Shown piece by piece: positions 1 to 5,840 of a stretch of 7,124 nucleotides of DNA (position 1 is the first letter of the stretch; every line of letters starts with the position of its first letter). The position numbers were made by a program, and so were the translations under genes. This stretch comes from Bacteroidales bacterium (GTDB taxonomy: Bacteria; Bacteroidota; Bacteroidia; Bacteroidales; JAOZQN01), in assembly GCA_029938985.1 (NCBI GenBank), contig JAOZTW010000261.1:1-7124 (forward strand), in the 5' to 3' direction. The notes beneath the pieces were generated by a model. The model had not been told where the DNA came from. It saw only the letters and a program-made list of their open reading frames with translations, and ran no database searches.

Positions 1-284
1 TTGGCAATATAGCCCTATTTTTTATTAACCAACACTGTTATGTAGGGACTACCAAAAACCTCAATCAAAACAACAATACAATACCATATAGCAGAATTGA
101 TATTGCAGTTTTATATAAAATAAAAGCAAAAAAATTGCAAACAGAAGTAAGTTTTTCGATGCTTAACCTACTAAATACAAAAAACATAAGATATACCGAT
201 TTTATTGTTTTACAAGACAGTAAAGTAATTTTTTCGAAAGCCACAAGGTTTACACCTTTAATGAATATTCATTTTATTTTTTAG
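1..284 (+). CDS. TonB-dependent outer-membrane receptor, C-terminal fragment
   Basis: The reading frame is open from the window edge (first full codon at base 3) to TAG at 282-284, giving the last 93 residues of a gene that starts outside the window. The segment SRIDIAVLYKIKAKKLQTE, followed by VSFSMLNLLNTKNIRYTDF and a final TPLMNIHFIF, matches the usual end of Bacteroidota TonB-dependent receptors. These show a 'RxDxxxxYKF' strand, a 'xxxNLxNxKNIxYxxF' strand, then a 'TPxxxxxFxF' closing strand. The terminal Phe fits the C-terminal signature of outer-membrane beta-barrels recognised by the BAM complex. The family imports siderophores, glycans, cobalamin or similar ligands using TonB energy. 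The substrate cannot be told because the plug domain and most of the barrel are missing. The gene is convergent with the regulator at 313-885, with only 28 bases between them. Confidence 0.82.
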   Translation, partial: GNIALFFINQHCYVGTTKNLNQNNNTIPYSRIDIAVLYKIKAKKLQTEVSFSMLNLLNTKNIRYTDFIVLQDSKVIFSKATRFTPLMNIHFIF

Positions 285-291
285 CTTGCTC

Positions 292-315
292 TAATACAGG
301 AATTTAGGTGTATTA
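292..315. terminator. Weak hairpin between convergent genes
   Basis: TAATACA (292-298) pairs with TGTATTA (309-315) around a 10-base loop, in the short gap between the receptor stop and the regulator stop. It has no GC-rich stem and no T-tract on either strand, and it overlaps the regulator's stop codon. It could help end transcription in both directions but does not meet the usual intrinsic-terminator pattern. Confidence 0.2.
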
Positions 316-885
316 AATTTCAATTAAATTATTAAGTATTGCATAAATTGTGAGACCAGAAACTGATTTTATTCCAAGTTTATTGGTAATATTTTTACGG
401 TGAGTTATTACAGTGTGAGGGCTTATAAACAACAATTTAGCAATTTGTTTATTGGTATTTCCTTTAGCTATATATTTTACTATTTCTGACTCTCTGGCAC
501 TTATATCTCCATTATTATCATTTTCATTTTTTAAATTATCAATATATTGTTCTATAATATTATTGATTTTTGTCGCTATACTATCTTTAGATTCTGTTAT
601 TTGTAATTTTTCAATAATCAAAAATTGGTTAAAAGAAATTGTTTTGTTGGTAGTTATTAAAACAATTTTAGTATTTTGAAGTTTTGCAATATTGGTTTTA
701 TCTGATAAATTAGGAAGTAAATCTTGGTTTATAAATAATAAATCTGGAGCTTTTTCAATAATATTATATTTGAATTGAATGAAATCATTTATTAAAATAA
801 TATCCAAAGAATTTTCAATTTTTTTAATTATTGAAAACAATCCTTCAGCAATTAAATATCTTTTTTCAAAAATTAATATTTTCAT
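313..885 (-). CDS. LuxR/NarL-type transcription regulator with degenerate receiver domain
   Basis: A 190-residue protein with response-regulator layout. Residues 1 to about 110 resemble a receiver fold (MKILIFEKRYLIAEGL, then APDLLFINQDLLP). Residues 128-172 form a clear LuxR/GerE helix-turn-helix (ISARESEIVKYIAKG, KQIAKLLFISPHTV, THRKNITNKLGI). The key receiver residues are missing. The phospho-acceptor Asp expected six residues after the Pro of the 'PDxxxxD' motif is Asn53, the N-terminal Asp pair is Glu7-Lys8, and the conserved Lys near residue 100 is not recognisable. It therefore probably works without phosphorylation, perhaps by ligand, redox state or protein contact. The start codon lies inside the end of the upstream hemerythrin gene (20-nt overlap), pointing to co-translation. 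I recall LuxR-type regulators sitting next to hemerythrin-domain genes in other Bacteroidota, which suggests it regulates or responds together with that protein; its target genes are unknown. Confidence 0.85.
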   Translation of the reverse strand: MKILIFEKRYLIAEGLFSIIKKIENSLDIILINDFIQFKYNIIEKAPDLLFINQDLLPNLSDKTNIAKLQNTKIVLITTNKTISFNQFLIIEKLQITESKDSIATKINNIIEQYIDNLKNENDNNGDISARESEIVKYIAKGNTNKQIAKLLFISPHTVITHRKNITNKLGIKSVSGLTIYAILNNLIEI

Positions 886-1624
886 AATTCTTAATTCCTA
901 ATTCTGTTTCAATAATTAAAGCTTTGGGTATTAACACTTTCTCTTCTATACGTTGATGATTTTTTAAATCTTTTTCAAGTTCAAAAAGATCAAATAAAAT
1001 ATGATTACAAAGGTCTGTTTGTTCAGTTCTTGGGATATATTTAATTATTATATTTTTAAGGTCAAATAATTTTTCTTCCACATCTGAATGTTCCGAAGCA
1101 TATTGTGATACTGAAAAATTATAGTTTTGTATTTCGTTTTTATTTTTATCGGTAGAATTAGATATATAAGTTTTTTCTAATAAAATTATATAAGGATAAA
1201 CAACACTATTTTCTTGATATATATGAGCAATTAATTCTTTTTTATATTCATCAAAAAAAGTTTTAATAAGTGCCACTTTCTGAACTTGAGTTGAACTGCA
1301 TTTTTGCACAAATTCACTAATCATCTTTTCAATACTATTTAATTTTACATCAATAAAAAAATCATGTGATTTTTTCAAATAATCAATTATTAGGTCTATT
1401 GATTGATTTTGTAAGTGATTTTCAGGCAAATAGTTTTCATTATTAAAAGTATTAACTATTTCTAGAAAAAAAACAGTATCTATTTCTTCTAACTTGCAAA
1501 CCTGTTCTACTGTTTTTTCGCCAAAACCAAGTCTAAGACCAAAACGATTTAATACTGGCAGAAGTTGATAATTTATGAGTATCAATTCTGCCATTTTTAT
1601 ATTTTTATTTATTACCATTTGCAT
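866..1624 (-). CDS. Hemerythrin-domain di-iron protein, YtfE/RIC-like
   Basis: A 252-residue cytoplasmic protein. Residues 12-50 (LLPVLNRFGLRLGFGEKT, then VEQVC) resemble the N-terminal ScdA/DUF542 domain, but the Cys-Cys pair of E. coli YtfE is replaced by Gly-Phe. The rest is a four-helix hemerythrin-like bundle. The six iron ligands known for YtfE can be placed in order: His87, His134 with Glu138 four residues later, His179, and His223 with Glu227 four residues later. The 44-residue spacing from His179 to His223 equals that of the YtfE pair His160-His204. RIC proteins help repair Fe-S clusters damaged by nitric oxide or peroxide and may handle NO. That role is likely here, though oxygen or NO sensing with the adjacent regulator is an alternative. 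Met1 or Met3 is the preferred start because family resemblance already begins before Met11. Either overlaps the acyltransferase end. The gene ends in TGA. Confidence 0.85.
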   Translation of the reverse strand: MQMVINKNIKMAELILINYQLLPVLNRFGLRLGFGEKTVEQVCKLEEIDTVFFLEIVNTFNNENYLPENHLQNQSIDLIIDYLKKSHDFFIDVKLNSIEKMISEFVQKCSSTQVQKVALIKTFFDEYKKELIAHIYQENSVVYPYIILLEKTYISNSTDKNKNEIQNYNFSVSQYASEHSDVEEKLFDLKNIIIKYIPRTEQTDLCNHILFDLFELEKDLKNHQRIEEKVLIPKALIIETELGIKNYENINF

Positions 1625-2750
1625 AATAATTTTTTACTGGATAGCCGTATATTTCCATTAACATTCGTGTTAGTTCATTTTCATCTCCTTCTAATTCTAA
1701 CATACTTTGATTTACGTATTTATCAAAATTTTGTTTATCCGCAGGAAGTATATGATTTTGAAATTTGCTTGTGTCAAATAATTTGTTAGCGGCAATATAG
1801 TTAACTGGTTTTAATTGATACATTTTATAAATCTGATTATCAATAATTTCAGCAAGTTTATTGAATTTGTCAGAGCGTTTTTTAATTGTTTTAATAACAT
1901 CTAATTCGCTATCTAATGGTTTTCCAATACCGTAGTGTACAGCACCTTTTTGTTTTTCCATTCCTTTTCCCATGCTTAATAAATCGTCAAGTCTAGTTTT
2001 TTTGTAATTCTTATCAAATTTTTTATTATACAATTCTCTAACCTTCTCAACATCACATGGTTCATATTCATACGAAATACAAACAGGTACAATTTTCAAT
2101 TGTTTAAAATCTTCTACAAAATTATTAGTTCCACTAATGTTTAACATTTTAAGAAGGCTAATTTGAGTTTTATCATCTCCATTTTTTGTACGTCCTTCTC
2201 GTTGTGCTATCCAGACTGATGTTTTTTTCTCTGTTAACGTAAATCTTATATATTTTGATAGCAAAGCGGAATAATGATATAAATCCTTTGAAGCTACATC
2301 TCTTTTCACAATAAAAGTTTTATTTAACTTCACTAAATCAGTTATCCATTTTAGTATTAGTAAATTGCTACCCATTGCCACCTCCATCGTATCATAACCA
2401 TTTGACATCAAAATTTTGTTTAGTAAAACAGAATCTAAAATAATATCTCTATGGTTTGTTATAAACAAATATTTTTTATCTTTCTTTATGTTTTCAAAAC
2501 CATCATAAGTAAGCGATGTCGTGCTTTTAGCTACAATTTTATCAACCATTTTTTGTAAAATAACTTTCTGAAACTGCTCAGTGGTTTCTACTTGCAAAAG
2601 CATGTTTATGATATCTCTTACATGAACATCTGGAAAAAAGAACTTTACAAATCTTATAAAACCTCTTTCTTTAACAATCTTTTCTAAAACACCCCTAAAT
2701 TCACTATTTGTATATGGTCTTATTTCATCAAATTGTGTTATATCTGTCAT
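1605..2750 (-). CDS. Glycerolipid acyltransferase, PlsB/PlsC-like
   Basis: A 381-residue protein with the ordered acyltransferase blocks. Block I is FITNHRDIILDS (residues 96-107, catalytic His100 with Asp102 or Asp106). Block II is KTFIVKRDV (144-152). Block III is IAQREGRTKNG (181-191), comparable to the 'xxEGxRSRxG' phosphate-binding block. Block IV is IVPVCISYE (220-228), as in PlsB-type 'VPVxIxYE'. Such enzymes transfer fatty acyl groups to glycerol-phosphate or a related polar head group at the inner membrane. The acceptor here is not determinable, and ornithine or glycine lipid synthesis cannot be excluded. His100 to Asp106 is spaced HX5D rather than HX4D. I recall the same NHRDIxLD pattern in other Bacteroidota acyltransferases, so this may be normal for the subfamily. 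No convincing membrane helix is seen. The start codon overlaps the TAA that ends the restored DUF4349 frame (TAATG). Confidence 0.8.
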   Translation of the reverse strand: MTDITQFDEIRPYTNSEFRGVLEKIVKERGFIRFVKFFFPDVHVRDIINMLLQVETTEQFQKVILQKMVDKIVAKSTTSLTYDGFENIKKDKKYLFITNHRDIILDSVLLNKILMSNGYDTMEVAMGSNLLILKWITDLVKLNKTFIVKRDVASKDLYHYSALLSKYIRFTLTEKKTSVWIAQREGRTKNGDDKTQISLLKMLNISGTNNFVEDFKQLKIVPVCISYEYEPCDVEKVRELYNKKFDKNYKKTRLDDLLSMGKGMEKQKGAVHYGIGKPLDSELDVIKTIKKRSDKFNKLAEIIDNQIYKMYQLKPVNYIAANKLFDTSKFQNHILPADKQNFDKYVNQSMLELEGDENELTRMLMEIYGYPVKNYYANGNK

Positions 2751-2827
2751 TATTTTTTATTTTTATTTTTTATTTTTATTTTTCTATAAACAAGAAATAT
2801 TATTATACTTATTATTATTAAAACAGG
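2750..2827 (-). pseudogene. Detached 3' end of the DUF4349 gene beyond an in-frame TGA
   Basis: Directly after the TGA at 2828-2830, the same frame stays open for 25 codons and stops with TAA at 2750-2752. It encodes PVLIIISIIIFLVYRK followed by a Lys/Asn-rich tail, which is a membrane helix with a positively charged cytoplasmic end. This joins smoothly to the preceding residues LSFFVGLTYI if the TGA is read as Trp, giving a 316-residue protein. The TAA shares its last A with the ATG of the acyltransferase gene. Hydrophobic continuation in frame, a suitable charged tail and an exact stop-start overlap together make chance unlikely. Confidence 0.75.
2751..2783. repeat. 13-bp tandem repeat, about 2.5 copies
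   Basis: The unit TATTTTTTATTTT occurs twice (2751-2763 and 2764-2776), then breaks off after TATTTTT at 2783. On the minus strand it is the A-rich leader just upstream of the acyltransferase ATG and also encodes the Lys/Ile/Asn tail of the restored DUF4349 frame. A-rich leaders favour translation starts in Bacteroidota. Gain or loss of one 13-bp unit would shift the DUF4349 frame and alter the leader length. Confidence 0.7.
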
Positions 2828-3700
2828 TCAAATATAAGTTAGCCCCACAAAGAACGAAAGTGTTCCATACCAGCCAGCTTGTAAGCCTTCTGCTATTTTA
2901 CTGAAAAAACCAAATTTATATTCACTTTTTATTTTAAAATTTTGATAAACTGATAAATAAATAGTACTATACGAAGATTGGTCATCAAGAAATTTCAGAT
3001 GTCCTTCTCCTGCCTCAATTTCTTCTCTAATTGCATATATATAATTGTTTACTTGCAAAATATCATTTATTGTGTAAGCTTTTTTTAATATTTCTAAATA
3101 TTGTTCTTCTTCTCTTTTTTTGTTTTTCAAACGTGCAAATACATCAACATATTCGGCTGTAACATCTTGTACTGAAATATGTTTAGCTTTAACAGCTTTC
3201 TCACCTTTAATTATTGCCTCTACAAGGCTGTCGAATTGTTCTACAGGAACTCTAATTTGAAAACTATTTAATATCTGATAGTCGTATTTATGTTCATTTT
3301 CGTCAGATATATAAGCACCCCATTTCTTTATTTGATAATAAATTTTATCCTTTGATTTTTGATAATCCTCAAGTTCACATTCAATATTTGCCGTTTTAAT
3401 TAGTTTTTGTTTAATGTTTTTTATGCCATCGTCTATAGTTTGTTCCACAACAGTTGGGTCTGTTTTAATCGCTTTCTTTTCATTCTCACTTATTTTTTCA
3501 CTATCCAAAAAATCGTCTCCTTTGTAATATTCACTCGCATCAGTTTTAGTAACTGTACCTGTGCCTCCTCCCCCCATGCCAACACTATTAACAAAGGATT
3601 GCATCTCACTTGAGTTATTTTGACCACAACCGTAAATAAAAATAAATGAAATAAAAATGATAAATAATTGTTTGTATATATAGTGTTTTTTGGTTTTCAT
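2828..3700 (-). CDS. DUF4349-domain lipoprotein, C-terminal membrane helix cut by in-frame TGA
   Basis: The 290-residue product starts with a lipoprotein signal (MKTKKHYIYK, a hydrophobic stretch, then IYGC with Cys25 as lipidation site). A Gly-rich, low-complexity linker follows (about 28-95), then a DUF4349 domain (about 98-290). Recognisable DUF4349 elements are KTANIECELEDYQ (102-114), SFQIRVPVEQFDSLV (146-160), ISVQDVTAEYVDVFARLKN (175-193), a coiled-coil segment (192-235) and SSYSTIYLSVYQ (242-253). Family members normally finish with a C-terminal membrane helix. Here the frame stops at YGTLSFFVGLTYI, and the helix is encoded after the TGA (2750-2827). The family has no firm biochemical role; it is envelope-associated and I would not assign one. 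The truncated protein would keep its lipid anchor but lose the second membrane attachment. It is the first gene of the minus-strand unit and is divergent from the TPR gene. Confidence 0.8.
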   Translation of the reverse strand: MKTKKHYIYKQLFIIFISFIFIYGCGQNNSSEMQSFVNSVGMGGGGTGTVTKTDASEYYKGDDFLDSEKISENEKKAIKTDPTVVEQTIDDGIKNIKQKLIKTANIECELEDYQKSKDKIYYQIKKWGAYISDENEHKYDYQILNSFQIRVPVEQFDSLVEAIIKGEKAVKAKHISVQDVTAEYVDVFARLKNKKREEEQYLEILKKAYTINDILQVNNYIYAIREEIEAGEGHLKFLDDQSSYSTIYLSVYQNFKIKSEYKFGFFSKIAEGLQAGWYGTLSFFVGLTYI

Positions 3701-3751
3701 TATTAAATATTTTAAATTTATAAAAGTTTGTTTTCATAAAAATTATGTAAA

Positions 3752-3768
3752 AATAAATATTATTTATT
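3752..3768. repeat. 17-bp AT palindrome in the divergent promoter gap (copy 1)
   Basis: AATAAATATTATTTATT reads as two perfect 8-base arms around a central T, 51 bases upstream of the DUF4349 start. An identical 17-mer lies at 6913-6929. It could be an operator for a dimeric regulator, but such sequences also arise by chance in DNA this AT-rich. Confidence 0.3.
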
Positions 3769-3794
3769 GTTTTTTTAAATTTTTAATCATTTAA

Positions 3795-3823
3795 TTTGAA
3801 TTTTTTATTTTATTTTACGTTTT
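3795..3823 (+). promoter_or_regulatory. Possible Bacteroidota-type promoter for the TPR gene
   Basis: TTTG at 3795-3798 and TACGTTTT at 3816-3823 resemble the Bacteroidota -33 (TTTG) and -7 (TAnnTTTG) elements, with a 17-base spacer that is slightly short. The -7 element ends about 28 bases before the ATG at 3852. The last G of the -7 box is T. The rest of the 3701-3851 gap is nearly pure A/T, and I found no convincing promoter pair for the minus-strand unit. Confidence 0.25.
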
Positions 3824-3851
3824 TAAATTATCAAATATTAAAATTATAACT

Positions 3852-5660
3852 ATGAAAAAGATATTATTAATTATTTTTGTTGTAAGTTTTGCAACAAGTA
3901 TTTTTGCTCAAGACGACTATCAACTTGCATTGCAATATTATAAAAATGAGGAGTTTGAGAAGGCTTCAGTGTTATTCGAAAAGCTCTATAAAAAACGGGG
4001 AACCAAGTTTTATTTTGACTATTATTTGAATTGTTTAATAGAATTAGAGGATTTTGATTTGGCTGAAAAAAAAATAAAAAAACAAATAAAAAAACACAAA
4101 TCTGATTTAACTTTTAATGTAGATTTAGGATTTATATACAAAAAACAAGGTTTCGAAGACAAAGCAGAGAAGGAATTTAAACATGTATTAAAAAATTTAA
4201 TTTCTGATAAAAATCAAATTATAAGAGTTGCAAATTCTTTTACCAACAAAAAAGAATACGACTGGGCAGAAAAAGTTTACTACGAAGGACGAAGAATTAG
4301 TAGCGAAAAATTTCATTTAGAACTTGCAAATTTATTTTCTATACAGCGAAAAAGTGCAGAAATGATTGACCAGTTTCTAAATTTAATTTCATCAAATTAC
4401 GGTCAAACAGGAATGGTGAAAAAACGTTTTTTATGGTTTCTCAATCACGACACTAATGATGAGTTTTTTAATTTGTTAAAATCTAAGCTTTTGGCAAAAA
4501 TTCAACTCACCAGAAATGACCTATTTAACGAAATGTTGATTTGGTTGTTTACTCAAAAAAATGATTTTTATAATGCTTATATTCAAGCAAAAGCATTGGA
4601 TAGAAGGAATAATGAAATTGGTGTTAGAGTGTTTACTATTGCAGAACTTGCATTTGAAAACAATGATTATTCTACTGCAAACGAGGCGTTTACTTATGTA
4701 GTTAATAAAGGTAAGTCAAAACCATATTATTATAAAGCAAATTTTGGATTACTTGATGTTTTGTACTTACAGGTTACAAATAATGAAATTAATACAGAAC
4801 CAGAACTTAAAAAAGTAGAAGAACGGTATCTTTCGTTAGTAAACGAACTTGGGATAAATTCTAAAACAATTGTGTTAATAGTTGACTTGGCACATTTGCA
4901 AGCATTTTATTTGAACAATACTGACGATGCTATTGATTTATTAAACGAAGCCATTGAACTACAAGGTATAAACAACAAATCAAAAGGAGTTTGTCAAATT
5001 GAATTAGGAGACATTTTACTATTAGAAGACAATAGTTGGGACGCAATTCTAACTTATGCAAAAGCCGAAGAAATAAATAAACACAACGATGTTGGCGACG
5101 AAGCTAAATTAAAAAAAGCAAAAGTTTATTATTTTATTGGGAATTTTACTTGGGCACAATCGCAGTTAGATATTTTAAAAGGAAGTACCTCAAAACTAAT
5201 TGCCAACGATGCTTTTGAACTTGCAAATATCATTAAAGATAATCTTGGAGAAGATAGTGTTTATACAGCATTAGAAACGTATGCAAGTGCAGATTTACTA
5301 TTTTTTCAGCATAAATTCGAAGAAGCTAATACATTAATAGATACATTATTAAAAAATTATTCTTTCCATTCAATTGCAGATGAGGCATATTTTTTAAAAT
5401 ATAAAATTGCGTTATCAAATACTAATTACGAAGAGGCGGTTGCCAATCTGCAAATTATTGTAAAAAATTACCCTTGGGATATTTTAGCAGATAAATCTGT
5501 TTTTTATACCGCAGAGTTATATGATTATAAATTAAATGATAAAGAAAAAGCTATTGAATATTATAAAATGTTATTATTTGACTACACAGGAAGTATTTAT
5601 GTAGTTAGAGCCAGAGAACGATTCAGAACATTAAATGGTGATTTTGATGAGGAAAATTAG
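3852..5660 (+). CDS. Secreted tetratricopeptide-repeat protein
   Basis: A 602-residue protein with a standard signal peptide (MKKILLIIFVVSFATSIFAQ, cleavage near residue 19 or 20), so it should be in the periplasm or bound to the outer membrane. The mature part is almost entirely helical TPR-like pairs. Examples are YQLALQYYKNEEFEKASVLF (23-42), DLGFIYKKQGFEDKAEKEF, AELAFENNDYSTANEAF, KYKIALSNTNYEEAVANL and the C-terminal DKEKAIEYYKMLL. The end, with GSIYVVRARERFRTLNGD near residues 579-596, resembles TPR proteins I know as common and uncharacterised in Bacteroidota. TPR proteins act as protein-binding scaffolds; the partner is unknown. The start is supported by the signal peptide beginning exactly there. 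A cluster of A-runs (A9 at 4066-4074, A7 at 4076-4082 and 4088-4094) encodes a Lys-rich turn and might cause slippage. The gene is followed by the long palindrome at 5687-5811. Confidence 0.85.
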   Translation: MKKILLIIFVVSFATSIFAQDDYQLALQYYKNEEFEKASVLFEKLYKKRGTKFYFDYYLNCLIELEDFDLAEKKIKKQIKKHKSDLTFNVDLGFIYKKQGFEDKAEKEFKHVLKNLISDKNQIIRVANSFTNKKEYDWAEKVYYEGRRISSEKFHLELANLFSIQRKSAEMIDQFLNLISSNYGQTGMVKKRFLWFLNHDTNDEFFNLLKSKLLAKIQLTRNDLFNEMLIWLFTQKNDFYNAYIQAKALDRRNNEIGVRVFTIAELAFENNDYSTANEAFTYVVNKGKSKPYYYKANFGLLDVLYLQVTNNEINTEPELKKVEERYLSLVNELGINSKTIVLIVDLAHLQAFYLNNTDDAIDLLNEAIELQGINNKSKGVCQIELGDILLLEDNSWDAILTYAKAEEINKHNDVGDEAKLKKAKVYYFIGNFTWAQSQLDILKGSTSKLIANDAFELANIIKDNLGEDSVYTALETYASADLLFFQHKFEEANTLIDTLLKNYSFHSIADEAYFLKYKIALSNTNYEEAVANLQIIVKNYPWDILADKSVFYTAELYDYKLNDKEKAIEYYKMLLFDYTGSIYVVRARERFRTLNGDFDEEN

Positions 5661-5686
5661 GTATTTTGTAAACTGTTAGCTTTTTT

Positions 5687-5811
5687 GGGCGTTTTTCACG
5701 AGTTTCAATTTCTTCGTTACTTTTGAAATAATAAAATGCTCATTTACAAAGGTAAACTTTAATTCTAATATTTCAAAAAAGCCTTGAACTTGACTCTCGT
5801 GAAAAACGCCC
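5687..5811. repeat. 125-bp nested palindrome with perfect 16-bp ends (MITE-like)
   Basis: GGGCGTTTTTCACGAG (5687-5702) is repeated as its exact reverse complement at 5796-5811. Inside lies a second perfect 10-bp inverted pair, TTTTGAAATA (5721-5730) with TATTTCAAAA (5769-5778). At the centre TTTAC (5743-5747) pairs with GTAAA (5752-5756) around an AAAG loop. The intervening segments are of near-equal length (18/17 and 12/12 bases) and partly complementary, so the whole element can fold into one long hairpin. T6 lies on both sides (5681-5686 and 5812-5817), which could be a target-site duplication. GTATTTT (5661-5667) and AAAATAC (5828-5834) add a weak outer pair. No protein is encoded. Confidence 0.85.
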
Positions 5812-5817
5812 TTTTTT
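5687..5817 (+). terminator. Probable transcription end for the TPR gene
   Basis: The GC-containing stem end ...CACGAG/CTCGTG...CGCCC followed at once by T6 (5812-5817) fits intrinsic termination of plus-strand transcripts, 26 bases after the TPR stop codon. On the minus strand the stem is followed by A6, so it would not serve the convergent gene at 5841-6560 in the standard way. The loop of roughly 90 bases is far larger than in ordinary terminators. Confidence 0.5.
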
Positions 5818-5840
5818 GTTATTTTTTAAAATACAGAAAA

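Larger units (their letters stand above)
313..3700 (-). other. Predicted four-gene operon (DUF4349 lipoprotein, acyltransferase, hemerythrin, LuxR-type regulator)
   Basis: Four minus-strand genes are packed with almost no spacing. The restored DUF4349 frame ends in a TAATG overlap with the acyltransferase (2748-2752). The acyltransferase and hemerythrin genes overlap by 20 nt (1605-1624), and the hemerythrin and regulator genes overlap by 20 nt (866-885). No terminator-like hairpin lies inside the unit. Such junctions usually mean one transcript with translational coupling. The promoter should lie in the 3701-3851 gap. That regulator and di-iron protein are co-transcribed with an acyltransferase is inference from spacing only. 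Confidence 0.7.

Noticed and set aside
251..312. TACACCT/AGGTGTA inverted pair (251-257 and 306-312)
   Set aside because: Seven bases across a gap of about 48 are expected by chance, and the left arm is inside the receptor coding region.
452..679. Plus-strand open frame of 75 codons
   Set aside because: It lies antisense inside the regulator gene, is hydrophobic by reversal of its codons, and shows no family resemblance.
1565..1789. Plus-strand open frame of 74 codons
   Set aside because: It is antisense to the ends of the hemerythrin and acyltransferase genes, both of which carry clear family motifs.
2828..2830. UGA read as tryptophan through an alternative genetic code
   Set aside because: The hemerythrin gene ends at a TGA (866-868) that makes sense as a stop, Trp is encoded by TGG elsewhere in the window, and the host looks like a Bacteroidota with the standard bacterial code.
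2828..2830. Selenocysteine insertion at the TGA
   Set aside because: The position fits Trp in a membrane-helix boundary, not a redox Cys, and no convincing stem-loop directly follows; the downstream DNA is nearly pure A/T.
3407..3613. Plus-strand open frame of 68 codons
   Set aside because: It is antisense to the N-terminal part of the DUF4349 lipoprotein gene and has no signs of its own.
3735..3747. CATAA-AAA-TTATG as minus-strand promoter or operator
   Set aside because: The -10-like part is weak, no -33 TTG lies at a suitable distance, and 5-bp AT arms are common in this gap.
4066..4094. A9/A7/A7 runs as a programmed frameshift site
   Set aside because: The frame stays open for another 520 codons and the alternative frames give no sensible product; Lys-rich coding in AT-rich DNA explains the runs.
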